A DNA stretch of 64,000 nt, from contig QANY01000091.1 in NCBI GenBank assembly GCA_003255025.1, forward strand, positions 498,215 to 562,214, read 5' to 3'. Origin of the DNA: Datisca glomerata. Taxonomy: Eukaryota; Streptophyta; Magnoliopsida; Cucurbitales; Datiscaceae. Under the pieces are notes generated by a model. The model was not told the origin of the DNA, searched no databases, and saw only the letters and a list, made by a program, of their open reading frames with translations. Made by a program: the position numbers and the translations under genes. Below are positions 10,740 through 22,200 of this stretch, in pieces. How positions within the stretch are numbered: position 1 is the first letter of the stretch; each line of letters starts with the position of its first letter.

Positions 10740-13700
10740 ATTATTAATACCTTTAATAAAAATAAAAAATACTAAGTTTAGACTGCCATCTAGCAAAAAT
10801 CTGTTTGGAAGCTATATTTTTAACATCTTTTTCCAGAACATGCATAGCAGATTTACAATCAATTTTTAACAAAAATTTATGATTTAACAAGTTATCTTGG
10901 AATTTTTGTATGCATAATACAACAGATAATATTTCTTTTTTGATTGTACTGTAATTAATTTATGATTGAGACCATGTTCCAAATGTAAACTAACAATTTG
11001 TTCAGGTGATTCTGGAGAAATTTTTTATCATAAGATACCTCCATATCCAATTTCGGAAGCATCTATTTGGACAATTTTAGAAGAATTGTTAATGGGGATG
11101 CCAAGACAATGAGGTGTCTTAACATGTTCCTTAATTCTTTTAATTATATCAGTATGGACGGTTGTCCACGGAGGGTGATTCTTTTTAAGCCTGTCAAAGA
11201 GAGGTTTACAGTCAATTCTCATTTTATTATAAAAATCATATATGTAATTTAGAGATCCTAAGAATCTTTGCAACTATGTTTTATCTAGGATTTCTATGGG
11301 GAATTTGTTAGCAGATTGTATAACCCTATCAATTGACTTGATTATAGAATGTTGTATTTCAAATCCTAAGAATCTAACCTTAGTTTGAAATAACCTAATT
11401 TTACTTGCAGAGATAACTAAACCATTTTGTTTTATTATCTTAGCAAATGATTCAAGGTGTCTCCAATGTTGTTTTATTGATTTGAAGAAAATGAGCACAT
11501 TATCAATGTAAATAATTGAGAAATCAATAAATTGATAAAAGATTTCATTCATTATATTTTGAAAATTACTGGGAGCAATTTTAAGACCAAAGGGCATTAA
11601 ATTCCATTCGTAATGCCCAAATGGAGTTACAAATGCAGTTTTATACATATCATTTTCATTTATCTGAGTTTGTCAAAATCCAGATTTCATGTCAAATATA
11701 AAGAATATCAGCTGCATCTCCAAGACTATTTATTATATCTCTTTTGTTTGGTATTGTATATCTTATCGATTCCAAAACATTATTAAGGGGCTTATAATTG
11801 ATTACTAAACAAGGAGCTTCTCATTCAATTTCACTGACCTTTTGGACATAAAAGGCCGAGCAGGACCAATGAGTCTTACTCCTTTTAATGATATTTTTAT
11901 TGAGAAGCTCTGTAATATCTTTCTTACAAAACTCAAGTATTTCAGAATTCATCTGAATTGGCCTTGCCATTGTTGGGATATTTTTTTCATCAAATCCCTT
12001 AATATAAGACAAACTGACAGTATGTTGCTTCCTGTGCCATAAAGCATTAGGAATATCAGAGCATAATTCTTTATGGATTTTGTTTTGAAGAGCAGGACTT
12101 TAAAGTTGTTCTTTAATTCTATTGAATTTTAGTTCATCCTATAAAAAACACAATTATTTTTTTTTTTACAAGAAATGAGATTTATGGATTGAAAAATATA
12201 TTTTTCTTTTAAAGATTTTAATTTTTCATTGTGAAAAAAAGAAAGAAATTTAAATTTTACTAGTTTATTCATGACATATGTGATTATACTATCATACTCT
12301 GTTGAAAATGGATATGACAGAGCAATAAATGGTAAAATCCAAACTAATTTATCAGTTAGTTTTTTACTAAGACAAATGATGTTTTAAAATATATGTTTTC
12401 TTGACAAATATGGACTATAGGTATTTCATAATTGATATACATACGAGTACCATTGGCAGAGGACAAAGATTATTTCACCTTCTTGAAGTACTTGGTTGGA
12501 ACAAGTCTTTTTTGCATACAATTCAACTCTGCTCCTGAATCTACAAGAGTCATTGTTGTGAACTCAAAATCTTGAATAATTATTCTGTCCATTATGTGCT
12601 ATTATTTTTATTTTGATGTGATTAAGTATTTGGATAAAATTATCATCGTTTTGACAAATAATGGGTTCTTCATTCTCATTATCAGAAATTCATAATTTAC
12701 TAGGTTCACTCAATTCTTGTTTATTAATTAGATTTTTTATTTTTAAAAGATTTAATTCTTCCTTTATTTCTGTGTTAGAATTTATTAATTCTTTTATTTC
12801 TATTTTAATATCTTTAATTTCTTTTTAAAATTCTTGTAAGGTAACTTCCTTTTCTTTCCCTTTTATCCTATTGAATTTCTTAAAGGTTTACGAAAGACTT
12901 GCAGTATTATTATTATTAGACTTAATATTTTCTTTCTTCAGAATTATATTTTTCAGTCTTTCAAGATATTCTTTTTTTAATTCTAAATTTTCAAATTTGC
13001 AAATTAAATCTAACAAGAGGGCTTCTTGTTCTTCATTTTTATTTAAGACATTAAGTTTTTTACAACAACTATCACTACACCCCATAATGATGTTAGGAGA
13101 ATCATTGTCAGAACTTGAGAATTCAGTTTCAGACGATTCAATGGTTTCATATTCTCTCAAATCTTCACTATTACTTTAATAATAATCTATTGTTTCTAAG
13201 ATTCTAAACAATTTCTATTTATCTTCTTCAGAAATTTTTAATTGATTAATTTTATTCTTAACTTGACAGGTTTTAGTAAGATGACTTTTCTGACCACATT
13301 TAAAACATGAAATATTATTTTTATCAAATTTTTTTGTTAAACCTTTTTTCTGAAATAATTTTTATTCCAAGAGAAACGTTTATTAAAATTTTTATTCTTA
13401 GAAAAGTTTTGATCAAAACTTTTATTCTTTTGTTTGTGGTAATTTTTCCAACAAGGCTTGTGAGACCTTCTAAGGCTTAACTGTGAATTTTTTCTATTCT
13501 TCTGAGAAGCTGCAATAGAGGGTAAACCGTATTGCTCACAAAAATTACCTAACTTATATTTACCTGTTTTACTTTCTTTTTAAATTTGTTTGTTGATTTT
13601 CATGTCTACACACATTTTTAAACCTTTTTTTTGTATTATAGTAATTACTGTTCCATAGGTTAGACTATCATCGTCTATATTACTTAGATCATTACTAAGG

Positions 13701-16170
13701 ACTGTTATTATTTTATGTGCAAATAGATTGGGTAATCCATTAATAACTTTTTCTTTCCAAAAGGGTTTATTACTATCATCCCTTGACATAACTCTGGATA
13801 AAAATATATTTTTATACCAATTGAAATCAGTTAAGGTTGGACACCTAAGATTGATTAATTGATCATGAATACGCTAAGTAATCTTACTTGGCGTACCAAT
13901 GAAATGTTCAATATTGTATAAATGAGTGTATTAATTCCATCAGTTATTGTTTCCTGATTTTCTCTAATAATTAGGTTTTATTTAACATCAATCTTTACTG
14001 CTGAAAGAATGACAATTTTGGATTCTTCTGTGAGATATTTTTCCACCAGGAATGAAGCATTCCTGTGAATCCTGTGACTAGAAGATTTATGACTTCTTCA
14101 TGAAGTAAATTGTGGGTGGTAATGTAGTTGTTAGCTACCATTGACATGTGTTGTGATTTATTGAGGACTTCTTGTTTGCAAAGACCATCAATGTTCCATT
14201 CATATAATTTTTCTACAGACACTGAAAATTGATTAACAAGAGAAGACTCAGTAATTTGAATGTCATGAGACATAGGTTTCTTATGCCATTTTCTTTCTAG
14301 TTTATTAATTTCTAAATTCTTAAATATTTTTTCAATATTGTTAATATTTGAAAATTCACTTATTGTGGATGATTCATAGGTTAATCCTCACATATGGCTT
14401 TCTGAATCAGAATTATCATTTTGGTTAACTACTTTCAATTCTTGAAATATTTCACCAATTTTTTCAGACTTAGATTATGAACTAATGTCACTACCTTAAT
14501 AGAGGAAGATGACCCAATAGATTTATTCTTTAATTCCTGAATCATTTTATCAATCTTTTTATTAATTTGGATAATTTTTAAAGTGGTTTATCTTAAAGAT
14601 TTATTAAAGGTTTTTCTTTCAGAGTTTCATTAGGTTTTGGTTCATTAAGAACATCAACCTTAGTCTAAATTTTATCCAATCGTTTTCCTATTGTAATAAG
14701 ACTCTGATTAGTATAATTGAGTTGCTCAACTATCTTTTCGTTTGGTTCTTCTTCCTTTTCAATTTGAAAGGAGAAGCAGTGATTACAGAATTTTTATGAT
14801 TAATCATGATTTTTTCTAGAGGAGGATGACTAGTAGATACTACACTAGAGTCTTCCTTAACCCATTTATACTTTGAAATTACTTTGATATTTCTTTCGTA
14901 AATATCTTCAACATTATCAAAGAAAAATATATCAATTCTAAATTCTTGCATGAATGTCTTCCATTCAGCAAGTATGATTTTTCTAGATTGGCTTGGTCAT
15001 TATTGTGTTGGGTTAGACCTTTTAAATCTGATTTATATTCTTGAATCAGGGTTCCTATATTCAGAACTAAGAGTTGAGGATTAACAGAGTGGAGGCTTCC
15101 TTGAAAATCTGATCTAGTGGGTGCTTCATCAGATTGATCAGACTTATTATCAAAGACTGGTTGGCTAACTTAAGAACTTGTGGCTATGCCTTTAAGTCTT
15201 AAATTTTTTAATTCTTGTTCTAATTGTTGATTCCTAAGATTTTGATTATTGCTAATGGATGATTCAGAAAAGGAATTCTTAGAAGTACTAGATTGGCTAT
15301 ACTCCTTAATTTGTAGACTAGAAGATGATTGCAAGTTAATTTTTACAGTACCTTCCATGTACTGCTGGATGTAATCTATATCTTCAATTGGTCTTTGAAT
15401 TTGACTAGGTTGACTTTCATTACTTAAAAGTCAATTTGTAGGTAAATTAATATTAGACCACCAATTGTTTTAGGAACTCTAATATTGGCATTACTATGGT
15501 TAAATTGAATCAATAAGGTTTGATTCTTTGGACTCCTATTGATGTCTTGGAAATTCATATTTGTTTTGGTAACTTTGTAATGAATTCTGAAGATTAAAGC
15601 TAGAGGTTGAGTACCTTATAGGACTTGATAACTACTAGTTTTAATATTTAAAGTTAATAATTTTAAAATATGAGAATCTGTTAAACTAACAGACAGATCT
15701 AGAAAACAATCAAAATGGATTGGACCATTACAAAGTGATGATTCAATTAATCCTAAAATACTATCATTAAAATTTGTAAAATTTCCATCTCGCAAGGCTA
15801 ATAAGACAGGTATTTAGGCCTCTACTTGTGAGTGGTTTAACTCTAATCTGGACTAAGCCAAAATGAAGGAAATTATATCCTTCTTGATTATGATGCTTTA
15901 TTGCATCAGAGGAAGGTAATTAGCAAGTTTCATGCTCTTTCCCAAGAGCATATATTTTTCAATTGTTTTTACTTGATGCTGAGACTTGAAGGAAGCAACA
16001 GACCATGTTAATTTATAAATATTTTTATTGGAGATTTTAGGTATATTTCATACCCTATGATCTGCTTGATCATCTGCTAATTCAATATGTTCATCATTTA
16101 TTATGTCAAGTATTGAGGTTATTGTAGACCGATCACTACTAGAAGAATTACTTCTAAATAATCTAATCAT
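10740..16170 (-). pseudogene. Viral polyprotein, unit B: MP, CP, protease, RT, RNase H
   Basis: The start is chosen at the ATG at 16170, conserved in the other two copies. Domains in order: movement protein to about 15430 (SSLCNGPIHFD, SVSLTDSHILK, then PLALIFRIHYKVTKTN); a poorly conserved linker; coat protein core about 14273-13580 (YEWNIDGLC, GFTGMLHSWW, FWKEKVINGLPNLFAHKI); zinc knuckle about 13310-13260 (CFKCGQKSHLTKTC); a coiled-coil-like segment at 13160-12888; aspartic protease near 12550 (LVDSGAELNC); RT about 12012-11280 (AFVTPFGHYEWNLMPFGL); RNase H about 11273-10740 (QIDASEIGYGGIL, ending FARWQSKLS). The RT active site reads YIDN at about 11500 instead of YxDD. Many stops and frameshifts are present. 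Confidence 0.8.
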
Positions 16171-16604
16171 GGCTCAAATAACTAGTTATTCTTATTATAG
16201 AGAATTTCATATTGTATTTTTGGTTACTAACTTTGTGGTGACTTTTACAACCTTCTATTAGGCTTCACTCTTCTCACTTTCACCTCTACAACCACCCTAC
16301 CATCAGAATTTACATATCTAAGAGGTCTTACCAAGGTCCCTGAAGCTAACCAAATAGAAGTTAGTACGTCAGCCTCTGATAAACAAATTCACAGATTAAG
16401 TAAACAAATAATACAGAGAAATAATCAATTATAAGAATAACCAGCCACTTGGGCGTGAGTAGATTAGATATAAGAAATTATTCGTGTAAGTAAATAAGTA
16501 AACAATAATATCAATAACCAGCCGTAATAAGCGGTGAACAGTTTAAATTATACAAAAATTGAATTAGAAACAGTAAATGAACAATATTATCCCCACCAGG
16601 TTTG

Positions 16605-16616
16605 ACTCTGATATCA
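16605..16616 (-). other. Viral primer-binding site at the unit A / unit B junction
   Basis: Minus strand TGATATCAGAGT, one change from the tRNA-Met primer-binding consensus, followed by the same leader (CCTGGTGGGGATAATATTG) as at the other two sites. It is used here as the boundary between tandem units. Confidence 0.8.
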
Positions 16617-16634
16617 AAAGGCACGAAATTAATA

Positions 16635-16870
16635 GTAATTTAGAAAGGGATATTAAGATGCAAGAAGATAAATAGTAAAATGAACAGTATCAGAGCCAAA
16701 CATGGTTTCTCTTCTTGCATCCTAATACCCCTATCTAAATTATTGTTTGTTAATACAGTTTTTAATCTTACACCACAATACAGTTTTTATAATTACTGTT
16801 TGTTAATACAAGTTTTAATTAATTGTATTAACAAAAAGCAATCACAAAAACTGTAGTGTGGTGTAAGATT
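16635..16870. repeat. Inverted duplication of viral leader at the unit A/B junction
   Basis: Leader sequence runs forward (AATTTAGAAAGGGATATTAA near 16640), then returns inverted (TCTTCTTGCATCCTAATACC near 16712, with an inverted primer-site copy at about 16687), then turns forward again (TGGTGTAAGATTAAAAACTT near 16860). The second turn has long, nearly complementary arms around TTTTAATTAATTG. The lower copy at 8680-8790 has no such inversion. This can fold into a strong hairpin and looks like a template-switch product. Confidence 0.75.
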
Positions 16871-17068
16871 AAAAACTTACACAAACAGAGTTTATTGGCA
16901 ACAATAAATTAGTGCTCCTGCTCACTAATTTATGTTGAAGGAAAAAAAAGAAGAAAAGATTTACAAAAGAGGAGAAGAAGAAGAAATCCTTGCTACACAA
17001 AACTAGTTTTAGCTCTCAAATAGTAAGAGTTGTAAAACGAGTTCTGGTTCACAAATGGGAGAGGCTAC

Positions 17069-17078
17069 CTATTTATAG
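17069..17078 (-). promoter_or_regulatory. TATA box of viral promoter, unit A
   Basis: Minus strand CTATAAATAG in the non-coding region following the second viral reading frame, in the same context as 8985-8994 (TTAGCTATAAATAGGTA). Confidence 0.65.
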
Positions 17079-17597
17079 CTAAGGAAAGTGGAGTTCATCG
17101 GGAACCCATCACTTACCTGAATTATTCTTTTATACAAAAGTAAGAACATTTTACATTTCGACTTTTGCCTACTTTTGACTAATAATAGTAAAAGCATAAA
17201 TAATTGACTAATAATTTGACAACTAGTACAATTATTACAGAAGAAGACAAAAATATAAATATTCCTTGATAATTGATATCTTGGTCTTCGTGCTTTCATC
17301 TTTGGAAGTCATTATTGTTGTCTTGAAAATTAATATTTTTGTATATTTAGGTCCTTGATAATTGTTGTATTGGACTCTTTCGCTTTTGATTATTGATAAT
17401 TATCTTTTCTTGGAGATCATCATGACCGTTGCATTGAGCTAAGATGTTATCATGATCCATCAATAAGTTTTATCCAAACATTGGCATTTTTCCGAAGAAA
17501 AATTCCTTTATTTATTTCGTCCGAATTATTACAGAGACCATCATTATTAGATGGGTCCTTCAATTGCTGAAGAGTGGCCTTCCTGGATTCCTCTTGT

Positions 17598-18775
17598 TTA
17601 GTAACTTGACTCTGTAAGTGATTCAGAGTCAGATTTATTATTTTCCTCCAAAAGGAGAAGTATTTCTTGAAGTAATTTTTTCTTTAATTTGGACTTTGGA
17701 TTTGTGCCCTTTGACTTTCCCTTTGAGGAGGGTTTGGATTCGGATTTTGATTTGGGTTTGGAAGAATTTGGACTAGGTAGTTTTATTTTTGGAGCAAGGT
17801 CAATGAGTTCATTAATTTTTAATGGAGCTTTGATGAAAGGATTTGCTAGTCTCATATTGGGATGGACACTTACAAAGTTATAATTAATGGATGCAATAAT
17901 TTTCTGGGTATCCAATTCATCCCACCATTTGACACAATATTCTCTTGTAAGGTATTCATTTTCCATTGAGTATTGCCGTTTCAAAATCTAAGGTATTTTG
18001 TATTTTATTAAAAAAAAGTATATGGGGAAGGGAGACATCAATTGGTGAGGACTTGTAAACCTTTAAAAATAAATTGAAACACTGTTGTAAATCAATGGTA
18101 AAAAGTTCTAAGATAAGACCATGAATAAACCACCGTTTTAAGTACCAATTTGAAAAATCAATTTTGGAAGTGTTATCAAAATTTAAAAACCAAAAGTGAG
18201 AGAAATCATTATTTTGATGCAAGAAAATTATGTACCATGCATCAATATAGTCAAAACAATTATATTATTTTTTATTTAGAATTATTTTGGAACTTGAAAG
18301 ATCGATTCTCTAATCCTCCATAGTTATGACTCCGAGGATAGAGAAAGAATGGTAAAGGATTTTTTCCTCAAAATTTCTAATTGGGCTAATTTTTATGGAT
18401 TCTGATTCTAAGATAATGTCTCTGTAGAACTGAGGATTTGTTACTATGTACAGGGACATAATAGAATTTAGGAATGAAATGAGCTTCGGCAATTTGAGTA
18501 GGATCTTTCAAATGAGCAAATGGAGGCTCAATATGAAAGAGATTTTCACTTACCATTTTTTGAAAATTAAATGATGATTTCTGGTATTTTGAAATTGATT
18601 AGGCATCAAAGGATATTGAGAATGGGTCAAATTAGTTGACCAGGGTTGATTGGTGATTAGGTCTGTTTGACATAAGTAGTGTTGATCGGGCTTGGTTATG
18701 AGTAGAGAACTCTTCTTTGATTTTGGCCTTAAGGGCCAATTGTTGAGCCAAAGACTCTTCTATTATTGAACCATT
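17598..18775 (-). pseudogene. Viral second reading frame, unit A (function unknown)
   Basis: Homologue of the second frame in unit B: SLAQQLALKAKIKEEFSTHN, then LFHIEPPFAHLKDPTQI, a segment with FWFLNFDNTSKIDFSNWYLK, then REYCVKWWDELDTQKII, and a Lys/Ser-rich tail (about 17780-17670) ending in a short acidic stretch. The aromatic-rich middle and the VKWWD motif are preserved best. It directly follows the AlkB-like domain, probably in one original reading frame. I cannot assign a function. Confidence 0.55.
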
Positions 18776-18779
18776 CATC

Positions 18780-19250
18780 TCTCTCGCATGATTTTTGAAA
18801 GAAATATTGATTCTTTCAGTCAATAATTCTACTACATGCCTATGATTTTTTTTAAATTCGTCAGGCAATATGAAAAAAGTTCGTCTGGAATCAGAAATTC
18901 TTGTATTGTTTTATTTGAAAATTCAATTTTAAATATTGCTTGTCCCAAAAGATTTACGGTTAAAATTTTGTTGTTATCATAACAGATTTCATTATCTTTG
19001 TGAAAACCTATTTTTCCACCCTTTTGATACCATTGAATTAATGCTACATTGAAGTCATCATTCAATCTAACATCTTCTAAAAGCTCATCTAATTCATTAA
19101 TATAGTTATTTCTTGGATATTTAAATCCATTATGACCATAATTAATAAATTGGGATTTTGAACAAAAAGCGGTTACCCTGCCATTAAGCTTCTTGATTTT
19201 AAAAGAATTTTGATTGAGTATTCTGGGTTCTACCTTTTCATATTCTAGTT
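18780..19250 (-). pseudogene. AlkB-like 2-oxoglutarate/Fe(II) dioxygenase domain in a pararetrovirus
   Basis: The minus strand encodes a domain with the pattern of the viral AlkB family: a lead-in (FINYGHNGFKYPRN), then VALIQWYQKGGKIGFHKDNE with the Fe-binding HxD, then ILTVNLLGQAIFKI, and about 50 residues on NHRHVVELLTERINISFK, giving the distal His and the 2-oxoglutarate-binding Arg. In known members (betaflexiviruses, some potyvirids) this domain removes methyl groups from RNA. It sits after the RT/RNase H remnant and just before the conserved start of the second viral frame. One frameshift separates the HxD half from the distal His half (about 18840-18870). The fold assignment rests on motifs and spacing, not on a search. 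Confidence 0.75.
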
Positions 19251-19259
19251 GGTCAGAAA

Positions 19260-22200
19260 TTAAAAGTACTGAGAATAGGCTGCTACCTGGCAAGAATTTG
19301 TTTGGAAGTACCTGTTTTCCATTCAAAATACATTTTGCAAATTTGCAGTTAATTTATAAAAGATATTTTTGAATTAAGGCAAATTGTATGATTTGATTAA
19401 TGAAATAATAAATTTTAAGTCCTGGAAATCTATTCTGAAATAGTTTGGTTCTATTTGCAGAGACAACTAAACTATTTTGTTTTATTATCCTGACAAATAA
19501 TTTAAAATAGTTCCAATATTGTTTAATATATTCACGATTGTAAACAATCAAGAAACTTAACCAGTATTGTTTAATAAGAATGTTATTAATGCAAACAATT
19601 GAGAAATCAGTAAATTGATTAGAGAATTCAATTATTATATTCTAAATTTTACTTAGAGTAAATCTAAGATCAAATGACATTATTTTCCAATTATAATGAT
19701 CAAATATAATCTTGTATTTCTCAGTCTTATTTGTCTGGTTTTACCAAAATCCAGTTTTTATGCTAGATTTAGAAGATATATCAACAATTCTAAGTCTGTT
19801 GACTAAGACTCTTTTGTTTGATATTGAAAATTTTATCTATCCTACAATATTATTAAGTGGCTTATAATTAATCATTAGATGATGAACTCTTTGTTCGAAG
19901 GTTTTAATTTGATCTTGAAGATTAGGTTTCTGAAGTTGTGCTTCAATTTTCCCAATTTTATTCCTTCTTGTAAAAACCCAATTGTTTCTTTTTACAAGAA
20001 ATTGAATTTATGGATTTGAAAACATAATTCTTCTTAAATTTTTCAAATTATCATTATGAGAAAAAGAAAGAAATTTGAATGTAATAGGTTCATCTATGAG
20101 ATAAGTAATTACCCGATCATACTCTGTTGTGAAAGGATAAAACAAATAAATGAATGGTAAACCCAAAATTATTTTATCTGTCATATTCTTATTAAGACAA
20201 ATGATGTTTTGAAACATACATTATCTTGAAAAATATGAACTGTGAGGATTTCATAATTAATATGCATTTGAGTACCATTGGCAGAAGACAAAGATTTTTC
20301 ATCTTCTTGAAGTACTTGGTTGAAACTAGTCATTCCTCCATACAATTCAAATCTGCTCCTGAATCCACAAGAGCTATTGTTGAGAAATCAAAATCTTGAA
20401 TAATTATTCTGACCATTATGTGTCATTTCTTGATTTTGATGTGGTTAAGTATTTGGATGAAATTTTCATCGTCTTAACAGTTAATAGGTTCTTCAATCTC
20501 ATTATCAGAAATTAGTAATTTACTAGGTTCACTAAATTCTTGTTTATTAATCAGATTTTAAAAGGTTTAATTCCTCCTTTATTTATGTGTAAAAATTTCT
20601 TAATTCTCTTATTTTTGTTTTAATATTTTTAAATTTTTTTGAAGTTCCTCTAAGATAACTTCATTTTATTTCCCTTTTACCTTATTGAATTTTTCAAGAG
20701 TGAAAGACTTGCAATATTATTATTATTAGACTTAATATTTTCTTTCTTCAGAATGACCCTTTTAAGTCTTTCAAGGTATTCTTTTTTTAATTCTAAAATT
20801 TCAATTTTACAAATTAAATCTAAGAAAAGGGTTTCTTGTTCTTCATTTTTATTTAAGACATTAAGTTTTTGACAACAACTAACCATACACCATATAGTGA
20901 TGTTAGAAAAATCACTGTCAGAACTTGAGAATTCAGTTTCAGAGAATTCGGGGGTTTCATATTCTCCTAAATCTTCATTACTACTTTCACAATAATCTAT
21001 TGTTTCTAAGATTCAAAACAATTCTTGTTTATTTTCTTCAGAAATTTTTAATTGATTAACTTTATTCTTAACTTGACAGGTGTTAGAAAGATGACCTTTT
21101 TGACCGCATTTAAAACATGTAATATTGCTTTTATCAAATTTTTTATGAAACCTTTTTCTGGAATAATTTTTATTCCTAGAGAAATGTTTATCAAAATTTT
21201 TATTTTTAGAAAAGTTTCTGTCAAAACTTTTATTTTTATGTTTGTTGTAATTTTCCTATAGGGCTTATGAGACCTTCTAGGGCTTAGGTGGAAATTTTTC
21301 CTATTTTTTTTAGAAGGAGCAATAGAGGATAAACCATATTGCTCATAAAAAATTTCTAATTCATATTTAGCAGTTTTACTTTCTTTTTCAATTTGTTTAT
21401 TGATTTTCTTATCAACACACATTTTTAATCCTTCTTTTTGTATTATAGTACTTATTATTCCATAGGTTAGACTATCGTAGTCTATATTTCCTAGGTCATT
21501 ACTAAGGATTGTCCTTATTTTATGCGCAAATAGATTGAGTAATCCATTAATAAATTTTTCCTTCCAAAAGGGTTGATTACTATCAACCCTTGACATAATT
21601 CTGGATAAAAATATTTTTTATACCAATTAAAATCACTTAAGGTTGGACACCTAAGATTTGTTAATTGATCATGAATATGCGAAGTAGTATTACTTAGCGT
21701 ACCAATGAAATGTTCCATTATTGTATAAATGAGTATATTAATTTCATCAGGTATTGTTTCTTGATTTTCTACAATAATCGAGTTTCCTTCAACATCAATC
21801 TTTACTGATGAAAGAATGACAATTTTAGAATTTTCTGTGAGATGTTTTTCCTACAAGGAATGGAGCATTCCTATTAATTCTGTGAGTAGAAGATTTATTA
21901 CTTCTTCATGAAGTACATTGTGGGTGGTAATGTAGCTATTAGCTACTATTGTCATGTGTTGTAATTTATTGAGAATTTCCTATACAGAAAATCTATCAAT
22001 ATTTCATTCATATAATTTTTCTGCAGAAACAGAAAATTGATTAACAAGAGAGGATTCATTAATTTGAATGTCACGAGACATTGGTCTCTTATGCCATTTT
22101 CTTTCTAATTTATTAATTTCTAAATTCTTAAAAGTTTTTTCAATATTTGAAAATTTACTTATTGTGGATGATTCATAGGTTGATTCTGACCTATGAGTTT

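Larger units (their letters stand above)
8556..16616 (-). mobile_element. Endogenous plant pararetrovirus, unit B (Caulimoviridae, florendovirus-like)
   Basis: One nearly full viral unit reads on the minus strand from the primer-binding site at 16605-16616 to the next one at 8663-8674, about 7.9 kb. The order is movement protein, coat protein with a CCHC knuckle, aspartic protease, reverse transcriptase, RNase H, a second coding region, then a promoter region. There are no LTRs and no integrase, and the head-to-tail arrangement is that of an integrated circular pararetrovirus. Affinity to florendo/petuviruses is inferred from the single polyprotein plus downstream reading frame. Every coding part carries stops and frameshifts, so this is a defunct fossil copy. 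Confidence 0.85.

Noticed and set aside
18780..19330. AlkB-like segment as a captured host ALKBH gene
   Set aside because: The motif spacing (HxDNE, ILTVN, then HxxV about 50 residues on) is that of the short viral form, and it is contiguous with the conserved viral second frame. It remains possible, so a tree is needed.
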